This document shows, in pieces, positions 1 to 8,500 of a stretch of DNA of 24,688 bases (positions within the stretch are counted from its first letter, which is position 1; the number at the start of each line of letters is the position of its first letter). Position numbers and translations under genes: made by a program. The notes below the pieces were generated by a model. That model was not told the origin of the DNA. It searched no databases and saw only the letters and a program-made list of their open reading frames with translations. The DNA lies in the IMG/VR virus record IMGVR_UViG_3300031963_000889, positions 1 to 24,688 of that record, one strand, 5' to 3'. Source of the DNA: a virus.

Positions 1-29
1 GACTGGGCGCAGCACCTGCTGCCAGAATG

Positions 30-60
30 AAAAAGCCCCGCCATCGCTGGCAGGGCTTTG
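30..60 (-). terminator. Intrinsic terminator at the end of the late operon
   Basis: On the minus strand the arms AAAGCCC/GGGCTTT plus GCC/GGC form a hairpin with one mismatch and a 6-base loop, followed directly by a run of five T. It lies about 150 bases beyond the last tail-module gene. The plus strand also ends in TTT, so it could stop convergent transcription as well. The stem and T-run are seen directly; termination activity is inferred. Confidence 0.75.
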
Positions 61-206
61 AGTAGGGCTGGAGCCCTTGCCCACCCCCGAGGATGGGCGC
101 ATCCCTGCCTATGGCGGGGACCGACCGGGCAAGGTCGGCGGCATGGGCGCAACCCCGATTGCTCGGAGACTCCAGCTTTAGCGCTCCACGGCACAATCAT
201 GCCGCG
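61..206. other. Non-coding 3' region with three further hairpins
   Basis: No credible gene is present. Three perfect short inverted repeats follow one another: AGGGC/GCCCT (64-77), GGATG/CATCC (91-104) and CCGACC/GGTCGG (121-138). They precede the terminator in the direction of late transcription. A short direct repeat, ATGGGCGCA followed by A or T and CC, occurs near 93 and near 143. A structured 3' untranslated region is the simplest reading. Confidence 0.4.
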
Positions 207-338
207 TCACCGCATCCCGATCAACCGCTTGGCCGCCTCGCGGATCTTTCGGCAGCGCTCGCACGGCGGCTTGGGGGCGGGCGGCGGGATGCGCTTCGGC
301 GCGACCTTTGGCTTGGGCCGACGAAAGGCAATGCGCAT
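207..338 (-). CDS. Small basic CxxC protein, 43 aa, function unknown
   Basis: This short gene begins with an ATG whose A is the last base of the preceding TGA (TGATG), so it is coupled to the 120-residue gene upstream. The protein is strongly basic, with a proline-rich middle (KRIPPPAPKPP) and one CERC motif followed by a helical, Arg/Lys-rich tail. A single CxxC cannot form a full zinc site alone, so dimerisation or a partner would be needed for metal binding. It is the last gene before the operon terminator. I do not recognise a family. Its coupling, position and compact composition argue that it is real, but no function can be given. Confidence 0.6.
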   Translation of the reverse strand: MRIAFRRPKPKVAPKRIPPPAPKPPCERCRKIREAAKRLIGMR

Positions 339-700
339 CAGCTTCCTCCGGTGTAGGTGACCACAGCCGTCGGGAAGAAGGTGGCGCCATCGCACTCTCG
401 AACGACTGGCCACGTCTCGGGCTCTTCGTCCAGGCAAACGCCCTGCTGCCCGAGCGAGTACCCGGCCGGAAGGTCGGACTCATCAGCATTGAACTGTGCC
501 GGCCACTCGTCCGGGCCGCAGCCGAACAGGCTGCCGGCGACATTGATGCTGGTCGGCGGTGCCGCCACGCCGGTGCAGTCGCCGCCGGGGCCTGGAGTCT
601 CGGCCGTCTCGCGACTGGCGCGCACTGCCGGCGGCAGCACGATGGTCTGCGCGAAGCCGGCCTGCGTGGCGATCGGAGACAGCCGGAACCGGCGTGTCAT
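338..700 (-). CDS. Distal tail-module protein, 120 aa, function unknown
   Basis: Start at the ATG that overlaps the upstream TGA as ATGA; upstream ATG-like starts would lie inside the preceding tail gene. The protein begins MTRRFRLSPIAT, has four cysteines spread through the chain (in GDCTG, FGCGP, GVCLD and RECDG) and is rich in Pro, Gly and Thr, with no signal peptide or membrane segment. The composition suits a small, possibly disulphide-bearing or metal-binding virion protein. It is the penultimate gene of the tail operon. I do not recognise a family; a role in tail-tip assembly is inferred from position only. Confidence 0.7.
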   Translation of the reverse strand: MTRRFRLSPIATQAGFAQTIVLPPAVRASRETAETPGPGGDCTGVAAPPTSINVAGSLFGCGPDEWPAQFNADESDLPAGYSLGQQGVCLDEEPETWPVVRECDGATFFPTAVVTYTGGS

Positions 701-1950
701 ACCGTCACCTCCGTGGCGAACTCGCGGCCGTCCTCGGTGCGCACCTGGATCACATGCACGCCCGGCGGCATCGCCGAGGCGGGGAAGCTCACGCGGCCGG
801 CGCCGTCGGTCAGGCGGGTGATGTTGTCGTTGAGTCGGCAAGAAGCACCGACGATCGGCCGGCCATCGGCCTCGCGCAGCGTGAGCACGCGCTCGGCGCC
901 TACTGTCTCGATGGCGATCGCTTCGTACTGCTGCACGTCGAGCGCGGCGGACTGGCTGACCAGCCGCACGGTCGGCACGTCGCCCACTGGCAGCTCGAAG
1001 CGGACGCGCGTGCTGCTGTCTTGCACGTCCAGCTCGCGGCCAAGCACCACCGCTGAAGCCTGCACGGGAAGCGTTGGGTGGTCGATCGCCACCACGTCGC
1101 CGATGCGCAGCACGCGATCGACAGTGCCGGTGCCCACCGACCACGCCGGCCGGGCTCGCTGGCGCAGGGCGCGCGTGGCGACAGCGATGGCCACGCGCGG
1201 CGACGTCAGCCAGGGCGCATCCTCGACGCGCTCGCGGCGGCCGTAGGCGGCCACGCTGTCGTGCGCTTCGATGCGCACCGACGCACGCGGCTGGCCGTCT
1301 TCGATGGAGAACCGCACGGTCAGGTCATTGGCCAGAGTGTCGAACTGCAGGCTGGCATCGAGATCGATCTCGCCGCCGATCCGCCAGCCGCCTGTCGGCG
1401 CATCCACTGGCCACAGGAATGCCCGGCCCTCGCTGAAGACTGCACCGATGCTGGCGCACAGGCCGCGCACCACGGCGCGCAGGGTCTCGGCGCGCTCCAG
1501 GCTGCCGCCTACCTCAAGTCCCGCGGATGCGCACGCGCCGCGGAAATCGGACAGGTCGATCGCCGGCCGGCGCGCGATGGTGGTCAGGATGTCCGCCAGC
1601 ACGTCGGCCGGGTTGGTCATCAGCCCGCCGGCGCCCAGCTTGCCGCGACCGCGCGCGATCAGGTCGGCACCCTCTTCGACCGGCTGGTCGAACTCGACGA
1701 ACGCCACAGCCTGGCCGGTGCTGTCCGTGCCGTTGCGGTGCTGCCAGTTGCCCACGGCCTGCCCGCCGATCAGCACCGCGTCAACGCCGGCGACCGGGTG
1801 ATCCGCCCAGACGAAGACGCGCCGGTCTGCGCTGTATTGCAGCAGCCGGCCGCCTGCCTCGCCGTAGCGGTGAGGGATCGGCGCAGGCTCGCGGAAGCCC
1901 GGCCACACGGCCGTGGTGCGCAGCGGCAGCGGGGCGGAAAGCGGCGTCAT
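697..1950 (-). CDS. Tail-tip/baseplate protein with C-terminal Ig-like domain, 417 aa
   Basis: Start ATG overlaps the stop of the 108-residue gene (ATGA). The N-terminal 300 or so residues are a mixed alpha/beta region (PAPIPHRYGEAGGRLLQY near the start, then FVWADHP) typical in length of hub or tip proteins. Roughly residues 355-417 (from LTLREADGRPIVGAS to the end) look like a carboxypeptidase-regulatory or Ig-like beta sandwich, with the GRPIVGA...TDGAGRVSFP pattern common in phage surface proteins. It follows the tape measure by three genes, where siphoviruses encode distal tail, hub and tip proteins. Which of these it is cannot be told from sequence. There are no enzyme motifs that I can see. 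The tail assignment is firm by context; the exact role is inference. Confidence 0.75.
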   Translation of the reverse strand: MTPLSAPLPLRTTAVWPGFREPAPIPHRYGEAGGRLLQYSADRRVFVWADHPVAGVDAVLIGGQAVGNWQHRNGTDSTGQAVAFVEFDQPVEEGADLIARGRGKLGAGGLMTNPADVLADILTTIARRPAIDLSDFRGACASAGLEVGGSLERAETLRAVVRGLCASIGAVFSEGRAFLWPVDAPTGGWRIGGEIDLDASLQFDTLANDLTVRFSIEDGQPRASVRIEAHDSVAAYGRRERVEDAPWLTSPRVAIAVATRALRQRARPAWSVGTGTVDRVLRIGDVVAIDHPTLPVQASAVVLGRELDVQDSSTRVRFELPVGDVPTVRLVSQSAALDVQQYEAIAIETVGAERVLTLREADGRPIVGASCRLNDNITRLTDGAGRVSFPASAMPPGVHVIQVRTEDGREFATEVTV

Positions 1951-2273
1951 GACTCCACCGAAATGCTGGCCGAGTCACGCCCGAGGCGGATCTCGGAGAC
2001 GATGCCGGAGAACACCTGCCCGGCGGGGGTCATCAGCCTGGCGCGCGAGCCAACAGGCGGCCGGCGTGCCAGCAGCGCCGAGGCTTCGCCACTGGTGTTG
2101 GCCAGCTCTAGGGTGATGTTCGGGTCTTCGCCGTCAACGTCCGCCCGCAGGGCGCCAACGCGCTGCAGGATGGCGTGCCGAGCCGCTTGCGGGTCCATGT
2201 ACTGAAGGGCTGCGGCGTCGCTGTAGAACTGGCGCACGGGGTTGCCTTCGATCACAAACCAGACCGGCGTCAT
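1947..2273 (-). CDS. Small tail protein, 108 aa
   Basis: ATGA overlaps at both ends tie it between the 1079- and 417-residue tail genes. The chain begins MTPVWFVIEGNPVRQFYSD and is followed by a helical DAAALQYMDPQAARHAIL stretch, then a beta-rich half (SRARLMTPAGQVFSGIVSEIRL). The latter resembles small OB-like or beta-barrel folds found in distal tail or hub components, but this is only an impression. There is no signal peptide and no cysteine. A structural or adaptor role in the tail tip is inferred from the tight coupling. Confidence 0.75.
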   Translation of the reverse strand: MTPVWFVIEGNPVRQFYSDAAALQYMDPQAARHAILQRVGALRADVDGEDPNITLELANTSGEASALLARRPPVGSRARLMTPAGQVFSGIVSEIRLGRDSASISVES

Positions 2274-5200
2274 GCCACGGCCTCGATGTCGACAGACACC
2301 GACAGGAGGCGGCCAGAGGGCGCAGGCTGGTGGCCGAAGATATCTTCGACTTCAAGCGGATCGTCAGGCAGCCGCACAATGCCGGCCTCGCTGTCGCTCA
2401 CAAGGATGCCCAGCATACGACGGTCGAAATCGCAGGCGTGACCGAAGCCGTCGACCAGATCGTCTACGCTTTGCTGCGTGAGCGCCTCGTGCCGCACGCT
2501 GCCAGACACCGAAGCGCGACGTCGACCAATGCCGGGAAGCTGATAGCGCCGCGTGAGGATGCCGCGCTCAGGCGTGCCGCCGCGGATCTCAGCGACAAGC
2601 GGCGAGCCAATCCACAACCAGCGGATCGAGCCGCCGCGATTGATGACCAGCCGATAGGCCGCGCGCGGCGTGGAAATCGGCACCCAGATGTGACGCGACG
2701 CCCATGCAACAGCCTCGGCGCTGGCGACGGTCGAGAAGCCGTCATCGCTGCCCTGCAGTTCGATCGTGGCATCGGGAGGGATTGTGTGATCGGCGATCAA
2801 CAGGCCCGTCACCGCACCAGCGGCAGGCGTCAAGGTGATTGCGGTGCTGCCTGTCCAACTCAGCGCATCGTCGGTCGGCTGCAGCGCGCGCGCCGGGCCG
2901 TTGATGGCCTCGGCGAGAAAGCTCCAGCGATCGAGCGCCACCCAGCTCGGCGCCACGCCCGGATTGAACACCGCAGACAGGCCCGCCGTCAGCGCGACCG
3001 TACCTGCGGCCTCGATCGGAGCAGACCACGCGCCACCGTTCAGGCGCCACTGCGCGCGCGCAGCCTCGACGCGGAAGGTGTAGCGGTCACCCAGCGCGAA
3101 CGGCACTTCGCCCAGCCCGATGGCGAAGCTCAGGCCGCCGTCGCTGTATCCCGCCGGCGCGGTCGTGCTCAGCGCGTAGTCGTCGAGCCGCCCGTCCACG
3201 CTGCCGATCACGCTCCAGGTCAGCGTGTCCGTACCGTCCTGCCCGCCGGAAAGGCCCACCGGCTCGGCGCGGTTGATCTGCAGCACGAACTCATCGCCCT
3301 GCTGGTAGGTCGCCCGCGGCACGCCGGCCAGGTCGATCGTGATCGAGAGCCGGTCGCCGTCGATGAGCTGCTCGCACGGGATATCGATGCCCACGCCGAA
3401 CTCCTGCGTGGACACCGGAACGCGCCGGCCGGTGTCATCCGTGCCCAGCCGTGCGCTGTGGTAGTAGTAGCCGGGCTGGATGGGCAGCAGGTCGTGCGAT
3501 GTGCACTCGAACCATGCCGCCCCGCCGCGATCGGTCCAGACGCGATTGCCGTCCAGCCCGGCCCCCTCAAAATCCGGGTCGACCCCGGCCGCTGCCAGCA
3601 CCTCATTCATCGCCGCCTGGTAGCGCTGGAAGTACAGCTCAGGCGGGTTGCGCTCTTCGCGCGTGGTGTCACCGTCGACGATGATTCGCGGCGACAGATC
3701 CTCGCCGTCCGACATGCCGAACAGGTTGTCCGCGTCGTCCTTGAAAGCCTCGAACGCCGAGTCCCACATCGCCCACACAGTCAGGCCGATGCAGGTCCAG
3801 GTGCCGTCACCATCGCTCACCGTGTTGCCGATCGTGGTCGGCCACGTCGGTTCCGTCGTGCCCGTGGTGCCGCCGCTGTAGGCGTAGCGGTAGCCGTTGC
3901 GGTCGGTGCTCTCGCGCACCACGTCCGCGCCGATCGCCGTTTCATCGGTCCAGACGGGATAGGTCACGCTGCCGCCGGCGATCTTGCGCAGGGCCGCACT
4001 CAGAATGCGCGAGCTTTCGCGGATGAACCGCAGATCGTTCTCGGCCAGCGCCGGCACATAGGGCGCCGGGCCGGGGCCGGGAGGCGTGCCAGTGTTGGCC
4101 TGCACGAACTGGTTGGCGTACTTGGCGAGGCGCTCCACGCGGATGATCCGCGATGCCTCAGACATGGTTGCAGCTCCTTCGGGCAGTGCGATGCCCAGCA
4201 GATCGGGGTCGGGGCCGCCCTCGATATCGGCGTTGGTGTCGCAGGGGCACGGCTCGGGCCGCGTCACCCAGGTGAACTCGTAGGTCGTTGCCTTGGCCAA
4301 GCGGCCCACCAGCGCGTCCTCGACGCAGAGGGTCGGGCGCTGCGCGTTGTTGCTGCGGTCGGCAGCCAGCTTGACGTCGATCGCCGACACGGTCGGGATG
4401 ATCGGGCTCGGCACCAGCGGGATCTGGAAGCCGTAGGCGCCGGCCGAATACAGGACGTTTGTGATTGCGTCCGACAGCCGGCCCGACACCTGCCCGCGCA
4501 CACTCCAGCGCTCGCGGCCAGATTCGCTGGCGTCCACGCATCGGATGGTCAGCGTTTCCGTGGGCGCAGTCGGCGCGACGGTCACGGGAAACTCGGCGTC
4601 GCGCGCGTACTCCGTGCCGTCGGCAGTGCGGCTGGCGGCGTAGCTCTGCGTGTAGACCGACAGGTCAGTGATGCCCTGCCCGCCCGGGCGGAAGTCGGCC
4701 ACGATGGCGCCTTCGACGCGCACCAGATCGCTGCCATCGCGGATGGCCGACAGCGCGCCGAACAGCGAGACGATGCCCGTGAAGCTCTCGGTGGCCACCT
4801 GGTCGGTGATGCGAATCGTGCGGCTGCCGGACACAGCCTGGATGGGCGTGCCCGCAGGCGCGCTGCGCACCGGCGCCGGCGTGAAGCTGTAGACCCAGCG
4901 GCCCGCCACATAGCGCTTGAACGGTCGGTATACCTGCGGATCGATGCCGAAGCGGATGCGCGGCGCGTTCTGCGGGATCGTGCCATCGGGGTTCAGGGCC
5001 ACCGCGCCGAAGTTCCACTGGTCGCCGAGGTATTCGTTGACGCCCTCGCGCAGTTCTTCTTGCAGCGCGTAGTCGGTGGCGGTGTCAACCAGTCCGCTGC
5101 TGTCCACGGTGACCGTGATCGCGTTGCCGTCGCTGCCTGCGGTCTTGGCGACCAGCAGCGCCGACTGAAACGGCGCCTGCGCGGCGCGCGTCTCGATGCC

Positions 5201-5509
5201 GAGGTTTTCCAGCGTCACCGTCACTGTCTGCGCGGCCACGCTATTGGCCGCCGTCAGCCCGCTGATCTGCCCGCTACCCACGCCCACAAACTGCGGCGCG
5301 CTGACCCGGCGCGTGCTGCCGCCGTCGCCCAGGATCTCGACGTCAATCGTCGCATCCGCGCTGCCCGTGTAGGCGCCAGCCAGCGACACGGCCCCGCCGC
5401 CAGCCTTGGGCGCGCTGTCGGTGCGCGTGATGGCGGTGCTGGGCACGATGTTGGTCGCAGCGATGGTGCCAGTGCGGGCCAGGTTGTCGCGGTTCATCAG
5501 GTAGCGCAT
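2270..5509 (-). CDS. Large tail structural protein, 1079 aa
   Basis: The start ATG shares its A with the tape-measure stop (TAATG). A second ATG four codons in (5497) is an alternative; neither has a strong Shine-Dalgarno. The protein is mostly Gly/Thr/Ser/Asp-rich beta structure. Residues about 30-135 form a repetitive beta region. About 545-575 carry the pattern TEPTWPTTIGNTVSDGDGTW, a small surface or carbohydrate-binding-like motif often seen in phage virion proteins. A CPC motif lies near 421-423. There is no hydrolase motif. Its size and its place directly after the tape measure suit a central tail-tip or tail-fibre-bearing protein that takes the place of lambda J in the gene order, but no J-like sequence is recognised. 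Confidence 0.8.
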   Translation of the reverse strand: MRYLMNRDNLARTGTIAATNIVPSTAITRTDSAPKAGGGAVSLAGAYTGSADATIDVEILGDGGSTRRVSAPQFVGVGSGQISGLTAANSVAAQTVTVTLENLGIETRAAQAPFQSALLVAKTAGSDGNAITVTVDSSGLVDTATDYALQEELREGVNEYLGDQWNFGAVALNPDGTIPQNAPRIRFGIDPQVYRPFKRYVAGRWVYSFTPAPVRSAPAGTPIQAVSGSRTIRITDQVATESFTGIVSLFGALSAIRDGSDLVRVEGAIVADFRPGGQGITDLSVYTQSYAASRTADGTEYARDAEFPVTVAPTAPTETLTIRCVDASESGRERWSVRGQVSGRLSDAITNVLYSAGAYGFQIPLVPSPIIPTVSAIDVKLAADRSNNAQRPTLCVEDALVGRLAKATTYEFTWVTRPEPCPCDTNADIEGGPDPDLLGIALPEGAATMSEASRIIRVERLAKYANQFVQANTGTPPGPGPAPYVPALAENDLRFIRESSRILSAALRKIAGGSVTYPVWTDETAIGADVVRESTDRNGYRYAYSGGTTGTTEPTWPTTIGNTVSDGDGTWTCIGLTVWAMWDSAFEAFKDDADNLFGMSDGEDLSPRIIVDGDTTREERNPPELYFQRYQAAMNEVLAAAGVDPDFEGAGLDGNRVWTDRGGAAWFECTSHDLLPIQPGYYYHSARLGTDDTGRRVPVSTQEFGVGIDIPCEQLIDGDRLSITIDLAGVPRATYQQGDEFVLQINRAEPVGLSGGQDGTDTLTWSVIGSVDGRLDDYALSTTAPAGYSDGGLSFAIGLGEVPFALGDRYTFRVEAARAQWRLNGGAWSAPIEAAGTVALTAGLSAVFNPGVAPSWVALDRWSFLAEAINGPARALQPTDDALSWTGSTAITLTPAAGAVTGLLIADHTIPPDATIELQGSDDGFSTVASAEAVAWASRHIWVPISTPRAAYRLVINRGGSIRWLWIGSPLVAEIRGGTPERGILTRRYQLPGIGRRRASVSGSVRHEALTQQSVDDLVDGFGHACDFDRRMLGILVSDSEAGIVRLPDDPLEVEDIFGHQPAPSGRLLSVSVDIEAVA

Positions 5510-8500
5510 TAGAAAGCTGTCCTCGGGTTGGCGCCGCGGCGCTGCAGCTTTTCAAGCTCGCGCAACACGACGCGCGCTGTCTCTTCAGGGTTGCCGCCGG
5601 TGATGTTGAACACGGGCGCGATCGTGCCTAGCGACTCTGCCGGCTGGCCTGCATCCCGAGCGGGCGCAAGCGCACCACCAGTTGATCCGCCACCGCTGCG
5701 GCGGTTTCGGTCTTCGTCCACACGGCGGTTCGAGTCGATCTGCTCGCGCTCGCGGGCGCGGATCTCGGCGATGTCGGCCTCGAAATTTCGGCGCGCCAGC
5801 TCGCGGGCCTGATTGGCCTGCGTGATCGCTGCCTGCCCGCCCTGGCGCTCAAGCTCGGCGATGCGGCGCAGTTGCTCCTCGTACTCGCGGCGGCGAATGG
5901 CTTCTTCGTTGCCGGCGCGGCGGTCGGCTTCGTCCTGCAACTGGCGGTTCAGGTCGCTCAGCTCGTTGGTGGCTTCGGCGGTCTGCTGCGCAAGCCGGGC
6001 CATCTCTTCGCGCGTGCGCTTCACCGATGCCTCGGTGTCGCCGATCTGCCGCTTCAGTTCCTCGGCGTTCTTGGCAGCGAAGCCGGCCCGGTCAGCAATG
6101 AGCTGCAAGACGTCGGCCGTGCTGCGGCCGGTGGTGTTCACCACCCCAAGCTCGCCGCGGAGTCGGTCGAACTGCGCCACGGCTTCCTCGCCGAACTCTG
6201 CAAGCGAGTCGCGCGCGTCCTTCGTGAACTGGATCAGGCCAAGCAGGGCATTGGAGACGCTGCTCTTGACCTCTTCACCGGCCTGCTGGCCCTGCTGCCC
6301 GATGTCGCCGACAGCCGCAGCGGTTTCCTTCGCCTGCAGCGCTGCATCCTTGAGCACCGGCGTGAGGGTGCCGATGCCATTGGCGCCGCGTCGGCCGGCG
6401 TCCTCGCCAGCATCTCCAACGGCGCCAAGCCCCTGCTGCAATCCGTTGATGCGCGAGGTCGTGCCGGCGATCTCCGCCTGCAGCCCGGAAAGCTGCTGCT
6501 GCAGTGCAGCGACAGGCTCGCCGTTCTGCAAGCCCCGCTGGATCGCCAACGCCAGATTTCCAGCCTCGGCCTCGAGTCCTGCGCGGGCAGACTGAAGCGA
6601 GGCAATCAGTTCGCGTGCAGCCTGCCGGCCTGCTTCGCCCAACTGGCCCAGCGCGCCTTGGGCCTCAAGTGCGCCGTTGGTGATGTCGGCAGCGCGCGCG
6701 CCTGCGGCAGAGAGTGCCGCGCCCAGCTGCTCGGCGCTCAGCTTGCCAGCGGCGAACGCCGCCCGCAGCGCAGCCTCTAGCTCTTGGACTTCGCCGGTCG
6801 TCTCGGCTTTGTTCAGTGCTGCGCGGAAGGCCGCGCTGATCCCCTGCGCCGAAGCGTTGGCGCTAGAAGAGATCGCCCGGAAGTTGGCGATGATCTCTTG
6901 GCCCTGCTTGGTGATCTTGACGCCCGCGGCCTCCGCGTCCACGCCGAGGCGTCGGTAGCTCTCGGCAATCGTCGCATCGAGGATCTGCGAGGCGGCGCCA
7001 GCGCCCTCGCCTGCGGCGTCGAACGCGAATTGCGCAGCCTGCTGGAAGCGCAGCAGTTCCTCGCCGGAAAGATCGGCAAGCTCTTTTGCCAGCCCTTCGC
7101 GGATCGCAGTGCCGGCGGCCGTGCTGCTGCTGGCGGCGCGGTCGATCGCAAGCGCAATCTCGCCCAGGCGAGACGCGCTGTTGTCGAAGTCGATTCCGTC
7201 GAAGGCACCCGACAGTTCCTCGCCAAGCTTCTTGCTGTCTCCAGCAGCCTTGCGGAGATCCTCGGCCAGCTTGGCGACAGCCGGCGACTCAGCAGCAGAG
7301 ACGACGGCGGCGATGCTCTTGGCAGCGCCTAGCCCAGCCTGATCCAGCGCATCGAAGGATGCGCGAACATCGATCAGCCGTTGCTTCGTGGCGTCCAGCT
7401 CGGCCAGCTCCTGCGCCGTAGCTTCGCCGCGCTGCTTGATGGCGATCAACTCACGCCCACGGCCGAGCAGGTACTGCTCCAAGCCCTCAAGCGCGGCGCG
7501 GTACGCCTCGCGCTGGGCGTCGCCAAGCTGCGCTGCAGCCTCTGCGCTGCGGACCTGCACATCGGCGAAGTTCGAGAACTGCGCAGCCTGCGCGGCGCCC
7601 GCTTGGCCTGCCTGCTGGATTTCGTCAGCCAAAGCAGAGACAGACTGCCCCGCCGCCGTGGCGCTTTGGCTGATCTCGTTGAACTTTTCGCCGATCGCCT
7701 GCCCGACCTCGAAGCCAGCAGCGGCGACGCCAAGCGCTGCAAAGGCTCGCCCGAGCGTGGAAAGCGAGAGATTCAAGCGGCCAGCCGCCGCAGTTGCAGC
7801 GTTGGCCGCCGTGGTGAACACGCCGACACCGCCGCCGGCCGCCGCAGCAGCCGGGCCGATCGCTCGCAGACTGCCCAGCAGCAGCACAAGCGCCGCGCGG
7901 CTCTGCACGATGGCAATGGCCAGCGGGGCGACAACGGCCGTGAGCGCGGTGACGCCGGCGATGCCGGCGCGCACGCCGGACGGCAGCTCATTGAACAGGT
8001 TGACTGCCGAGGTCAGGCCGTCCAGCAGTGGCGTCAGCGCCGTGACAGCCTGCCCAAAGCTCATCTCTAGGTCGCCGACGGCGGCGCGGAACAGGCGCAG
8101 CCGCGCCTCGGGCGTGTCCTGCAGCTTGGCCAAGGCCTCGGCCGTGCGGCCGGCGCCGTTCTCCATGTCGCTGAGCGCCTTCGCGAAGGCATCCGCCTGG
8201 TTGCCGGTCAGCGCCAGCACGCCCTGCAGGCCCTCGACGCGGCCGAACAGCGTGGCGAGCGTTGTCTCGTTGCCCTGCGCGGCATCGGAGACGCCCTGCA
8301 GGAACTGCTGCAGCCCCTGCGAGCGCAGCGCAGCCACGTCGAACTGGATGCCCAGCGCCTCAGCCGCCTTGCGCGCCTCAGCCGTGGGCTTGACCACGGC
8401 CGTCAGCGCGGACTGGATCTGCGTGAACGCCTGCCCGGTGTCGAGGCCGCCCGCAGTGAGCGCGCCGACCGCGCTGGTCAGCTGCTCGACCGACACGCCC

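Noticed and set aside
58-360. Plus-strand frames of 100 and 87 codons at the left end
   Set aside because: Arg/Gly/His-rich, lie over the terminator and structured 3' region and oppose the 43-aa gene.
178-543. 121-codon minus-strand frame overlapping the 120-aa and 43-aa genes
   Set aside because: Out of frame with both coupled genes; Ser/Arg-rich low-complexity translation and no start coupling.
2330-5512. 1060-codon open frame on the plus strand opposite the 1079-aa tail gene
   Set aside because: It mirrors the real gene almost end to end and its protein is Arg/His/Ala/Asp-rich low-complexity, as expected of antisense frames in high-GC DNA. No domain is recognisable and the minus-strand gene fits the operon.
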